A DNA stretch of 64,000 bases from JANTGF01 sp963750735 (lineage in GTDB: Bacteria > Bacteroidota > Bacteroidia > Bacteroidales > VadinHA17): the NCBI GenBank assembly GCA_963750735.1, contig CAVVRY010000002.1, positions 186,001 to 250,000 of the forward strand, written 5' to 3'. Positions 20,760 to 31,180 of the stretch are shown piece by piece (the first letter of the stretch is position 1; the number at the start of each line of letters is the position of its first letter). The position numbers were made by a program, and so were the translations under genes. Under the pieces are notes generated by a model, which saw nothing but the letters and a program-made list of their open reading frames with translations, was not told the origin of the DNA and made no database searches.

Positions 20760-20834
20760 GGGGTATTAGCTCAGTTGGTTTAGAGCGCTACCTTGACAGG
20801 GTAGAAGTCACTGGTTCGAATCCAGTATATCCCA
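20760..20834 (+). tRNA. tRNA-Val (anticodon GAC)
   Basis: A complete cloverleaf. The acceptor stem pairs 20760-20766 with 20827-20833 (one G-U pair), with discriminator A at 20834. The D arm has GCTC/GAGC, the anticodon stem is CTACC/GGTAG around the loop TTGACAG (anticodon GAC), and the T arm is ACTGG-TTCGAAT-CCAGT. The CCA end is not encoded. GAC reads the valine codons GTC and GTT. Confidence 0.97.
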
Positions 20835-20881
20835 CAAATTCCTCTGTGTACTTTTATAGACAGATAAATTATTCCAGGTAT

Positions 20882-21771
20882 CTAATTGGAATATAAAAAT
20901 TTCATCAGCCTTAAATTATCCTCATGCGGATAAAATTTATCAAATTCCAAATAATAGCCTTCTGGATCAAAGCCAACAAAAGCTTTGTACTTCATTTCTG
21001 GTCCCACTTCTAGTTCATTTGACCGAAGTTCAAAAACCTTATTTTTTTTTACATAGTCAAACCACGCCTCCAGATCATCAAGTATAAATGAGACATTTAC
21101 GGCTTTTTCCTGAGTAAAGGCATGCATACCCTTTTTTTCATCAACGAGGCCAATAAAACCTGATTTTGAAACCTGATATATTTTTGTCCATCCCTGGTCA
21201 ACAATAAATTCAAGGCCAAGAACATCCTCAAAAAATTTCTGCATAGCCTCTATATCTTTATAATATAACCAGGTGATAGTAGATTTAAAACCTAATCCCT
21301 CCGGAACGGTATTCTCCTGATTGGGAGGTGCCTTTAAAGTACTATTCTGATCTAAAAGTGGAATGAATTTTTTGTTTTCAGGATGTTTGTTGAATCGCTC
21401 AAATTCCAGTAAATAACCTTCGGTATCATAAATAACAAATCCATCATGTGGACTACCTTCTTTGGGTTTATAATCATACTTTATATTTACATTCTTTTCC
21501 TTTAAATACGAATACCATTCATCCAGTTGATCGGTTAATAAAGCAAGGGCAACAGTTTTAGGTTCCTCTGCTGTATGCATTCCTTTTGTGGCGTCAACAA
21601 GGATCAGGTATGAATCAGCAGACATTCGAAATATTCTGGCCATTTCGTAATCTGCTACCATCTCTAACCCAGAGTTTTTGAGTAAAAGTCAGCAGCTTTA
21701 TCCAAATCTTTATAATACAAAAACAGATTACTGGCCCGAATGCCAAAATCGCTCATTGTTTTACCTTCCAT
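20882..21771 (-). CDS. Two-domain VOC (glyoxalase/bleomycin-resistance fold) protein (one frameshift)
   Basis: About 295 residues containing two vicinal-oxygen-chelate modules. The first starts with LFLYYKDLDKAADFYSKTLG and includes GYLLEFERFN. The second starts ITWLYYKDIEAMQKFFEDVLGLEF and ends GYYLEFDKF. Each has the final Glu of the metal site (LLEF, YLEF). The frame is lost at 21665-21670, where one T seems to be missing: the sequence now gives a stop after KTLG, while restoring the base gives LGLEMVADYEM. Start taken at the ATG ending at 21771. No enzyme assignment is possible. Confidence 0.8.
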
Positions 21772-21928
21772 TTTTTCAATGTTCTTTTTATTATTCCATG
21801 GTGCAAGAGGCTAAGAATAATAGTGAGGATTAGTATAAATAACCCTATTTGTAAATATAATGTATTTCATTTTAATCTAAACAGTTAGTGCATTACAAAT
21901 CGCAGTGGTATTAGACAAAGCTCAACAC

Positions 21929-24654
21929 TTAATTGGCTATTATCATAATATTTTTACCAAATACATTGCCATTTTCCAGTTCAAATCTCAAGGAATAATT
22001 CCCATTTGGAAAACCCTCCAGATCAATGTTTTCATTCAATTGCCATGCATTATGAAATACTTGTGAATAGACTGCTTTTCCGGCTAAATTAAACACCTTG
22101 ATTTTTAAATTTTGTCTTTCTTTTAAAGTGCATTGCAAAGTGAATAAGCCAGATCCTGGATTTGGAAAAAGTTTCAGTTCCTCAAATTCCTCAGAGATAT
22201 CAATGGATGTTACCCGGGTAAATTCAAACCAGTTCATATTAAACAGAGGCTTGGTAATGGTTACCCTGATATGATGTTGACCTGCTGGAAGAGTAATGCT
22301 TTGGGTTGTTGTAGTGGCCCAGGTTTGCCAACCCCCGGTAGAAGGAAAATTAACAGTTTGAAGAAGTGTGGCATTTCCACTTTCATCGATTAAATGTAAT
22401 TGAACCTGACCGGTTTCACTGAGTGCAGCAGTACGGTAATTAACAATATAATCTCCATCATCAGAAACATTTATATAGTAATCCAGATAATCACCTGCAT
22501 CAAGATATCCAATATTCAAGCCGCCCCCAGCATCAGTTGTATTTTCAGTTTCAATACCAGTCTGATAAAAATAATCTTCTGCCTCTACTTTTCCAGGTAT
22601 TGCAGAAACTATGGCAACCGAATTTCTAACGTCTTTTTGGGTAAATGCATCTAATGATGTCCCATCCATTGCCAGAATCTGATTTCCAGTATAGGAGATT
22701 TTTATCACTTCCTCTGATTTGATGGTATGACTTACAGTGAATAAAATACCACGTGTATTCGAATTCAATACAGCATCAGTAATCTGAATCGGACTTCCAT
22801 TTACGAAAATTTCAAAACTAGCCGGAGAATCAGGAATAGGGCTATGTAAGCGGTTTGTTTAGATTTAATTGTATTGTATTTTCATCCATTGTGGAGGCAG
22901 ATAAATATTCTGTCTCTATAGTAGTGGTGGCTGCTTTTTGAATAAATTCAAAACTTCCCAGGTTAAATTCTGCCTCATCGATGAAGAGCCGTAATTTTTT
23001 ATCTGAAGGAGTTAAAATTACATCTGTAAGAGTTACAGTTTGCCAGGTTTGCCAACCTCCGGTATTTGGCACATTCATAACATTGGATATATCAGCAGAA
23101 CTGGTGGCAAAATGAAACTTACCATTTGTTTCCTCTGATGCTACCCTTATATTAATATCATAAACAGCACTGGCAGCCACATCTACATCATACTGCATCC
23201 ATTCACCTTTTGATACAAATCCAACATTGTACCCATTTGAATTTACATTATCCTCTGATTTTTCAATATCCACACCATCATTCCTATAAATCCAGCCCCT
23301 ATTCCATGCTGTATAATTTCCTGTTGAAATATGATAATTGGCCACATCCTTATCATAATATGCCGATCCAACCACTCCCATGTCGAAATCAGTTGGATAG
23401 ACAATCCCGGGAATAGCCTGAGTGCGATAAGGAATTGCTTCATCAGAATTAACTTGCCGGAACATAGCATCAATTACATCTTTTTGATACACACAATTTT
23501 CCATCTTAAGATTGTCTGCAATTTCCATTAAAGCTGATTTTGCATAAGCGGAACCTGGTGAGCTTCCTATCCCATTCCAGTAATCCAATAAGGCTTGATA
23601 TTCAGGGGTTTTAATTACAGATAAAGGACCTGAAATGGACTCAATTTTCTTCATGGGCCACCATGCCCATCCAATATTATAGTCCTCAAGTAGCCTGATA
23701 GCATCCCTGAACCAGGTATTTGAATTTTCTCCAGACTCACCTAAATAAATGGGGACATTGTATGTCTCCCGAATATTAAGTACCCATTGGATTGAGGCCT
23801 GATCATTGGTACTCCAGTATTTATGGGGGCTATATACCATATTGTCATCCCAGGGAGGTGTTAATCCGTTAAAGTCATTGGCGAACCAATTTCCTTCTAT
23901 AAAAATTATGTGCGTTGTATCTACTGTCCGAATACTATCAGTAATTTCCTTTAATAGATTGCTTAGAGCAAGGTTCCCTGACATTTCCCAATTGGTTTCA
24001 TTTATAAGATCATATCCGGCAATCCAAGGATTATCAGCATATTTTTCAGCTAATTTTTTCCATAGTGCAACGGTTTTATCTCTGTTTTCTTTGCTTTCCC
24101 AAAGTGAAGGTTTTGAAGGATCGTAATCAGATATTCCCTGATCTTTACCTTGCCCTCCAGGAGCTGCATGCAAATCAAGAATTACATACATGTTGTTTTG
24201 TTCGCACCATGAGACCAGGCTATCAGTAAGTACAAATCCCTTTTCCAGCCATGTGTTATGCCCTGCAACAGGCTCCTCTTCAATGGGCAATGTAAATAGA
24301 TTGTAATGCATGGGTAGCCGTACAGAATTGAATCCCCAGGATTTCAGGGAGTCGATGTCTATCTTTCTGTAAATGATTTTCCAGCCAGTTATCGTAAAAT
24401 AAATCGGTATCCGTAGATCCGATTAACTGTTCAATTTTATCCCTTGATTTGATATTGAGCATTGGCAAAATCAGAAGTTTGCATCATATAACCTTCCTGC
24501 AACATCCAGCCACCGAGCCCCATTCCTCTTAATAATATATTTTCATTATTTTCATTGACGATGGCCTTTCCATTTGTTTTCAGAAAGCTCTGACTATTTG
24601 ACTGGATAGATACTATCAAAAAAAGATTGAAACGAGGAGAATTTTAATTGTCAT
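21929..24654 (-). pseudogene. Secreted GH5 family endoglycanase with two CBM6 and T9SS sorting domain (four frameshifts)
   Basis: Read 5' to 3' on the minus strand: signal peptide starting MTIKILLVSIFF; a GH5 (beta/alpha)8 barrel with LRGMGLGGWMLQEGYMM, the acid/base Glu in DLINETNWEM and the nucleophile Glu in YLGESGE; a first CBM6-like module (KGEWMQYDVDV to LGSFEF); a short linker domain; a second CBM6 (VEAEDYFYQTG to MNWFEF); and a C-terminal LKLFPNPGSGLFTL that matches the type IX secretion sorting domain. Frame breaks occur at the A run 24618-24624, near 24450-24465, near 24355-24365 and near 22845-22855. Catalytic residues are intact, so sequence error is as likely as real decay. It would act on an extracellular beta-glycan. 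Confidence 0.85.
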
Positions 24655-24711
24655 AGTTAAAGTCAATGATTAAGAAAAGTTTATATGCAAGAAATTTCTT
24701 ATTTAAATTCA

Positions 24712-26988
24712 TTATGTAAAAGAGTATGGAAAATCATCAGGATTTATTCCTCTCTTTTTATTCGGAATTTCTGACATTTCAAAAGTCAGTTTTCCTCCCT
24801 TCATTAAGTCGGAATGATTCAGGTAATTCTTTGAGTATTTTTTATTGTTTAGTAAGGCCTTTGAAATATATACGTTTTCACTGCTGTTGTTTGAGGCATT
24901 GATGCTAAACGTATTTCCATTTTCCAGCTGCAGGGTAATTTTGTTAAATATGGGTGAGCCCAATACATATTGATCGGTTCCGGGTGCTACCGGGTACATA
25001 CCCATGGCTGAAAACACATACCAGGCAGAAGTTTGCCCATTGTCTTCATCCCCGCACAATCCATCGGGGTTAGGAGTGTACAGTTTATCCATAATATTGC
25101 GTACATGAAATTGACTTTTCCATGGTTCACCAGCATAATTATATAGGTATGGCATGTGTTGAATGGGTTGGTTTCCATGTGCGTATTGTCCCATATTTAC
25201 AATTAGCATTTCTGTAATTTCATGAATCTGAAAACCATAATATGAGTAATCGAATGTTGGTGGAGCATAAAAGACAGAGTCCAATTTTTGTGTAAAAATT
25301 TTATTACCACCCATTAAATCAATCAGTCCCTGAACATCATGAAAAACACACCAGGTCCAATGCCATGAACATCCCTCAGTAAAGGCATCTCCCCATTTAT
25401 CGGGTCGAAAAGGAGCTTGGAATGTTCCATCTTTGTTTTTACCTCGCATGAAGTTTACCGACGGGTCAAAAACATTTTTGTAGTTTAAAGCTCTTTTGGC
25501 AAAAACATCAATCTCTGACTGAGGTTTTTTCAATGCTTTTGCCAACTTCCAAATGGTATAATCAGCAAAGGCATATTCAAGCGTTCTGGCGGTATTTTCA
25601 TGTATTTTTACATCATAGGGTATGTAGCCAAGGTCATTGTAATAATCAACACCATAGCGTCCCACAGAATGCATGGGGCCTTCATTGTTAGAATTCTTAA
25701 TGATTGCCTCGTACAATGTATTGATGTCATTTATGTTTATACCTTTCAGGTAGGCATCTGCAATTAAGGTAGCAGAGTTAGAGCCAATCATTACATTCCT
25801 GTGGCCGGGACTTGCCCATTCCGGTAACCAGCCACTCTCCTTGTAAGTATTAACCAAACCTTCCATTATTTGGCTGTTAAGCTCACGAAACATTACATTA
25901 AAAAAGGGAAATACAGCTCTGAAAGTATCCCAGAAACCATTGTCAGTAAACATATAACCATCGAGAACCTCACCATTGTATGGGCTATAATGAATTACCT
26001 TATTGTCTTTATCATATTCGTAAAACTTCCTGGGAAACAACATGGTACGATACAAGGCAGTGTAGAAAGTGGTAAACTGAGCATGGGTTCCTCCTTCGAC
26101 TTTTATCCTGTTTAATTTGGCATTCCAGCTTTTCCGGGCTTTCACCTTCACCTGATCAAATGAATCATCACCAATTTCTCTTTGCAGATTTATTTCAGCT
26201 TGCTCAAGGCTTATAAACGATGAGGCGATTTTTAGATGTACCTGTTCATCAGTTTTGGTTTTAAACCGGATTATTGTACCGGAATGTTTGCTTTCTATTT
26301 CGTGCTTGTCGGCATAAATAACTCCTTCCTGTACCCCAAAAACTTCCTCAAAGTCTTTATCAACATATATCACAAAATAGTTCTTAAAATTATCTGGTAC
26401 TCCTCCTGAAGCATTCCTGGCATAACCAATTATTTTTCTTTCCTCCGGGATTACTTTGATATATGAATTCTTAAAGAACCCATCTACAATTAAAAATGCC
26501 TTTTGGGTTTCAGGGTAGGTTATTCTAAAACAGGCAGCTCTTTCTGTGGGCGTAATTTCAACAGTAGTATTGTAATCGGCCAGATATGCTCTGTAATAAT
26601 GAGGTTTTGAGATTTCAGCTTTATGGGAATACCACGATTCCCTTTTGTTTTCATCAAAAACCAGTTTCTCAGTAGTAGCAAAAATGGAAAAAACACCATA
26701 GTCGTTTATCCAGGGGGATGGCTGGTGAGTTTGTTTAAAGCCTCTTATTTTATTGCTTGGGTATTGATAACCCCATCCGTCACCCATTTTATTGGTTTGC
26801 GGAGTCCAGAAGTTCATTCCCCAGGGCAAAGCTATAGCCGGGTATGTGTTACCATTCGATAAATCAAATCTTGAATCTGTACCAATCAAGGGATTTACAT
26901 ACTTTGTTAAATCATCAACTGGTTTCGATTGTCCAAGAACAAGAACACCCAAGAGAAAAATAAGACCAATACAAAGAAATCTTTTCAT
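24712..26988 (-). CDS. GH92 family alpha-mannosidase, secreted
   Basis: Calcium-dependent exo-alpha-mannosidase, 758 residues, uninterrupted. A signal peptide ends at VLVLGQ. The N-terminal domain opens with the family motif YVNPLIGTDSRFDLSNGNTYP. The (alpha/alpha)6 domain contains DNGFWDTFRAVFPF, the acid Glu region GFQIHEITEMLIV, and CGDEDNGQTSAWYVFSAMGMYP with the catalytic-base Asp. The linkage preference cannot be told. It follows the sulfatase gene but a terminator lies between, so it has its own promoter. With the neighbouring GH5 and sulfatase it forms a glycan-degrading block. Confidence 0.95.
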   Translation of the reverse strand: MKRFLCIGLIFLLGVLVLGQSKPVDDLTKYVNPLIGTDSRFDLSNGNTYPAIALPWGMNFWTPQTNKMGDGWGYQYPSNKIRGFKQTHQPSPWINDYGVFSIFATTEKLVFDENKRESWYSHKAEISKPHYYRAYLADYNTTVEITPTERAACFRITYPETQKAFLIVDGFFKNSYIKVIPEERKIIGYARNASGGVPDNFKNYFVIYVDKDFEEVFGVQEGVIYADKHEIESKHSGTIIRFKTKTDEQVHLKIASSFISLEQAEINLQREIGDDSFDQVKVKARKSWNAKLNRIKVEGGTHAQFTTFYTALYRTMLFPRKFYEYDKDNKVIHYSPYNGEVLDGYMFTDNGFWDTFRAVFPFFNVMFRELNSQIMEGLVNTYKESGWLPEWASPGHRNVMIGSNSATLIADAYLKGININDINTLYEAIIKNSNNEGPMHSVGRYGVDYYNDLGYIPYDVKIHENTARTLEYAFADYTIWKLAKALKKPQSEIDVFAKRALNYKNVFDPSVNFMRGKNKDGTFQAPFRPDKWGDAFTEGCSWHWTWCVFHDVQGLIDLMGGNKIFTQKLDSVFYAPPTFDYSYYGFQIHEITEMLIVNMGQYAHGNQPIQHMPYLYNYAGEPWKSQFHVRNIMDKLYTPNPDGLCGDEDNGQTSAWYVFSAMGMYPVAPGTDQYVLGSPIFNKITLQLENGNTFSINASNNSSENVYISKALLNNKKYSKNYLNHSDLMKGGKLTFEMSEIPNKKRGINPDDFPYSFT

Positions 26989-27086
26989 TTTTTATCTATA
27001 AGTCATATAATTTAGTCGGGTAAATTTATAGTTTTTAAAATTAATAATCAGATGTTGTTGCAGCCCTGGTTTATTATTTGGCATAA

Positions 27087-27116
27087 AAAATGGCCACAAT
27101 TTATTGTGGCCATTTT
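27087..27116 (-). terminator. Terminator after the sulfatase gene
   Basis: A perfect 14-bp inverted repeat (27087-27100 with 27103-27116) with a tiny loop. On the minus strand it runs into six T. It lies 32 bp past the sulfatase stop codon and before the GH92 start. Confidence 0.88.
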
Positions 27117-27147
27117 AATATATGCTCAAATTCTATTTAATATCTTT

Positions 27148-28669
27148 CTATTGTCCGGGTGCCGGTGCTGTCTGTAATTTTTTCAATACTTGATCAATTC
27201 CAAGAGAGGATCCCGATACTGGTGGAAATTCCACGAAGGACTGAAGAAACTCTGCAGTAATTGATTGGGCTGGCACAAAAGTCCACATGTTATCTGCAAA
27301 CCACCGTATATACATTGAGGATTCTTTCCAGGCAGTTTCATACGGATCAGCCCTTAAATTTATTAATATTGGCCATGCAGGTTGCTTTCGGTATGCAGTA
27401 TTGATGGCTCCCTCAAGGATAGTAAAATGAAGCTTCCAATTATTGTATCGAATCGCATTTAAATTTCCACCCTGATCAAAATAGAAAATCTCTTTTCGAG
27501 GAGCTTCCTTGTTTTCACCTTTCCAAAAAGGAAGTAAATTATAACCATCCAGATGAACCTTGAAACTTGTGTCACCAGCTTTATATCCTTTTAAAAGTTT
27601 TTCTTTGAGATCTGGCACTCCAGCAGCAGCAAGTATAGTCGGCATCATGTCTTCATGAGAATAAATATTATTATCAACTGTACCCGGTTTTATTACACCT
27701 GGCCATCTGATAAGGGAGGGTACGCGAAAACCCCCTTCCCAGGTGGTTCCCTTTTCACCGTAAAATGGTGATGTTCCTCCGTCAGGCCATGTGAATTTTT
27801 CAGCTCCATTATCAGTTGAATACATTACAATGGTGTTTTCTGAAATTCCCAACTCGTCTAATAAATTAAGAACTCTGCCAACCATTTCATCATGCTCAAC
27901 CATACCGTCAGGATATAAACCAATACCTGTCTTTCCATCACTTTCTTCTTTTAGTCGAGTCCAAACATGCATGCGAGTAGCACTTAACCAAACGAAAAAT
28001 GGTTTCTTCTGGTCGTTAGCGTTTTTAATGAACTTTACAGCAGCATTTTCGAATTCTTCATCAGCAGTTTCCATCCGTTTCCGAGTCATTGGACCCGTAT
28101 CTTCAATTCTTCCATCAGAGTAACTATGGATTACACCACGGGGGCCAAATTCTTTATGAAACTCTTCATCTTTTGGATAATAATAAGTTTCAGGTTCTTC
28201 CTCAGCATTCAAATGGTAAAGATTACCAAAGAACTCATCGAATCCGTGATTTGTTGGAAGGTGCTTATCCCTGTCTCCCAGGTGGTTTTTACCAAATTGT
28301 CCAGAGGTATAACCAAGCGGCTTTAGCAATTCTGCAATAGTGGGCTGATTTTCCTTAATTCCCTGTTCAGAGCCAGGCATTCCTATGGTTAAGAGGCCAG
28401 TTCTAAAAGGATGTTGACCCAAGAATAAATGCAGCTCTACCAGCTGTACAAGATTGCTGTGCATACCAATCAGTAAACATGGCTCCTTCATCACCAATTC
28501 GGTCAATATTTGGGGTTTGATAGCCCATTATACCATGGTTATACTTGCTAATATTGGCCCAGCCAATGTCGTCCCCCCAAATTACCAGGATATTGGGTTT
28601 CTTGTTCTTCTGTGCACTTATTATTAAGGGGACAGCAAGAATCAAGATCAGAAAAGTTAGTTTTTTCAT
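27148..28669 (-). CDS. Sulfatase (type I, formylglycine-dependent), exported (one frameshift)
   Basis: Arylsulfatase-superfamily hydrolase of about 507 residues. A signal peptide ends at LIISAQ. The metal-binding Asp pair is in ILVIWGDDIGW. The active-site motif SCTAGRAAF supplies the C-x-A-x-R signature, with the Cys oxidised to formylglycine by an anaerobic or FGE-type maturase. STDNGAEKFTWPDGG and GGFRVPSLIRWPG are further family motifs. The frame breaks at 28418-28420, where removing one base from a GGG (minus strand) restores FILGQHPFRTGLLTIG. It probably desulfates a glycan together with the neighbouring hydrolases. Confidence 0.92.
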
Positions 28670-28871
28670 TTTAATTAATTTAATCTGTTTTTAATAATTA
28701 TTGAACCATTAGAAAATTTTCAAGCTTGATTATAGATTGTATCAAGTTACAACAAAACCAGGTGTAAATATACAATTTAAACTGATTCTAAATAAATAAA
28801 ATTCAGATAATTCCCAAAAAGTTACTTCTGTGAATGAAATATTATGAAGTTTAAGTAACCAGGTAAGAAAT

Positions 28872-29795
28872 CTATTTATATATCAATTGGCGATATTCTC
28901 CTATTTCATCAAAATTAGCCATGGCAACAGCAGCAGTGTCAACAAAAGGTCTATCCAACACCCATTTTACAGCCTTTTCATAGGTGGGCTGATCGCTTTC
29001 ATCTTTAGCGTATGGTCCTCCTGAACAGGTTTTCATGGCAATTATTCCAGTGCCGTTTTTGTGTGCTAATTTTAGTTCCGCTTCTACCGCCCCCTGATCG
29101 TATTCATTTCGATGACCAAATTGGGAATGAACATACATTCCCTTATGATTATAAGAAACCATGATCACATCGTAAAAACTGCTTTCATTTGCCGCTTTTA
29201 GAAGTTCAACCTGGTTGCTGTGAACTGAGAAACCACAGGACCTGATCTTACCTTCTTTTTTTGCTTCAGAAAAAACCTCCCAAACGGTTTCATGTTTCAG
29301 CATTTCCACCCTGGAAACACCATGTAATAACCAAATATCAATATAATCGGTTTGCAATGCTTTCAGACTTTCATGAAGTGCATTATACATCAGGTCTCGA
29401 ATCATTTTTCTTGTACTGTCCGTATGAAGAGCTTCACCTTTTTCAGTAGGGCGAACCTTAACTTTTGATTGGATTACCAGATTCTTGCGAACGTCTTTTA
29501 TAATTTCACCAATCATAACTTCGTTTTGACCATTCGCATAGGACCGTCCAGTATCGATAAAGGTATATCCGGTATCCAAAGCAGCATGAGTGAGTGCAGG
29601 AATTTGAGTACGTGTGGCTCCAAAACATACCGGTGTTACTTTTATTCCGGTTTTGCCCAGTGTATTTTTGACTAATTCTTTTTCATTTCCAAAAATGGCC
29701 AAAGGATTATTTGCAATTATTCCAGCTCCCAGAATCCCGGCTGAAGATTTTTTAATAAACTCTTTTCTTGATATGGATATTTTTTTATTTTTCAT
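28872..29795 (-). CDS. Aldo/keto reductase with exported N-terminus
   Basis: NAD(P)H-dependent oxidoreductase, 307 residues. The N-terminus SRKEFIKKSSAGILGAGI is a Tat-like signal, common in sugar-linked Bacteroidota members. The barrel shows the tetrad region: Asp in FIDTGRSY, Tyr in the same stretch, Lys in VIQSKVKV and His in IWLLHGV. CGFSVHSNQVELL and IIAMKTCSGG follow. No C-terminal 4Fe-4S motif is seen. It lies 76 bp after the PHP-domain gene on the same strand and may belong with it. Confidence 0.88.
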   Translation of the reverse strand: MKNKKISISRKEFIKKSSAGILGAGIIANNPLAIFGNEKELVKNTLGKTGIKVTPVCFGATRTQIPALTHAALDTGYTFIDTGRSYANGQNEVMIGEIIKDVRKNLVIQSKVKVRPTEKGEALHTDSTRKMIRDLMYNALHESLKALQTDYIDIWLLHGVSRVEMLKHETVWEVFSEAKKEGKIRSCGFSVHSNQVELLKAANESSFYDVIMVSYNHKGMYVHSQFGHRNEYDQGAVEAELKLAHKNGTGIIAMKTCSGGPYAKDESDQPTYEKAVKWVLDRPFVDTAAVAMANFDEIGEYRQLIYK

Positions 29796-29871
29796 GGGAA
29801 AATATTTAGCTGCAATTTTTAATAATCCTAAAGAACGGGTATTTCTATACTATAAATTTTCATAAAAATAA

Positions 29872-30978
29872 TTATTTCAGCTCAACCTTCATGCTAATTT
29901 CAGGATGCTTTTTTGGTGCAACAACAGCATTCAGAACTTTAAAACTTAATTCTACTTCCTTGAGCTTATCAATAGTTTTTATTTCGAGTCTGGTAAAATC
30001 ATTTGCTTTAACGGTGAAAACATCGGCATTTCTGTGCAGGGTGTAATTTGATGTATTCTCCATTATAAAATCAACATCACTCTTGTTTTCAATAGTTACA
30101 GCCAGAACAGTAGTTTCTCCTTTATAGCCTGCAGTGGCTACTGAAACAGATTGTTCAACCAGCGGGACTAAAAACTCAGGTCTTCCAATTAAAAGATTAT
30201 TAAACCAAACTACAGTTCTTCTGTTTAAGAGTCCCTCTTTTATACCTTCCTCTGATTTTTCCTTTGCAAATACAAGTGTAACCGGACGGTGTCCACCGTG
30301 AGGAACATGGTACTGCCAGTCAATTAAGCCATGAATATCCGAAGTTCCCATTATGGTTAAATTGTAATCCAGGGCTATTTGAAGTGCTTCGTCTGAATAA
30401 GTGACATCATTTACTACTTCAATTCCATTCAAAAGGCCTTCTTTCAGTAGTTTTTTGTGTGTATCAGTTAAGCTGGCAACTCCCGAAGGGACCTGGGCTG
30501 TCCAGTTTGGATGATTCCAGAAGATAAAGGCATCCTGCTTTTTAGCTTCCCGAAATACTTCAACGGAATCATCAATCATCAGTTTATTGGCATCCTTCAA
30601 AAAAATAGCATTGGAATGCCCGGGAGGCATATCCCTGGTAATTTCAGAACCATTAATAACAATTAAATTTTTACCGTCTGCTGCTTCCTTTGCTACCTGG
30701 TAGGATCGGTTCCGGTCTGTATGCGGAATATCATCAATGTGTGGTTGGTATTCAATGTGATCTGTAATAGAAATGGCATCCAGTCCGTCTTTTATTGCTT
30801 CCTGAACCCTTATATCAGGCCAGACACTTCCATCTGAAAATACAGTATGCTGGTGAAAATCACACTTCAAAGTATAGTATCCAGGAATATCAGGGAATTG
30901 TATTCGGCGGTCATGATTATGTTGGGCATTTAGCTGAATGCTTAAAAAGAAAAGAAATAATAGAATTGCAGATCTCAT
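29872..30978 (-). CDS. PHP-domain phosphoesterase, Sb-PDE-like, secreted
   Basis: Metal-dependent phosphoesterase of the PHP superfamily, 368 residues. A signal peptide ends at LNAQ. The metal ligands are visible: CDFHQHTVFSDGS (HxH), SITDHIEYQPH, INGSEITRD, and later MGTSDIHG (DxH). The opening FPDIPGYYTLKCDFH is the pattern of the Sb-PDE family, named for a Sphingobium organophosphate diesterase. The C-terminal third is a beta-rich domain with no visible motif. First gene of a likely two-gene unit with the aldo/keto reductase. Confidence 0.85.
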   Translation of the reverse strand: MRSAILLFLFFLSIQLNAQHNHDRRIQFPDIPGYYTLKCDFHQHTVFSDGSVWPDIRVQEAIKDGLDAISITDHIEYQPHIDDIPHTDRNRSYQVAKEAADGKNLIVINGSEITRDMPPGHSNAIFLKDANKLMIDDSVEVFREAKKQDAFIFWNHPNWTAQVPSGVASLTDTHKKLLKEGLLNGIEVVNDVTYSDEALQIALDYNLTIMGTSDIHGLIDWQYHVPHGGHRPVTLVFAKEKSEEGIKEGLLNRRTVVWFNNLLIGRPEFLVPLVEQSVSVATAGYKGETTVLAVTIENKSDVDFIMENTSNYTLHRNADVFTVKANDFTRLEIKTIDKLKEVELSFKVLNAVVAPKKHPEISMKVELK

Positions 30979-31110
30979 GATGATGAATTTATAATTTGAA
31001 ATGCTAAAATAGTTTTAATAAAGTAATTGTGAAATAATTTATTATCCTGACCACTATATTTCCTTTAAAAATGCCAGTTGCCACAATGAATTCATTTATG
31101 CATTAGATAC

Positions 31111-31141
31111 TTGATTAATTGTAGTTTGAAAAATATATTTG
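31111..31141 (+). promoter_or_regulatory. Candidate promoter of the HerA-like/htpX operon
   Basis: TTG at 31111-31113 and TATATTTG at 31134-31141, spaced 20 bp, fit the Bacteroidota -33/-7 pattern (TAnnTTTG). The start codon of the ATPase gene follows 39 bp later. Confidence 0.5.
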
Positions 31142-31180
31142 TAATATTACTTGATTAATAAAAATGATAATTAGAATCTT

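Noticed and set aside
20760..21000. tRNA-Val as an integration site for a mobile element
   Set aside because: No integrase, no repeat of the tRNA 3' end, and the flanking genes are ordinary chromosomal genes.
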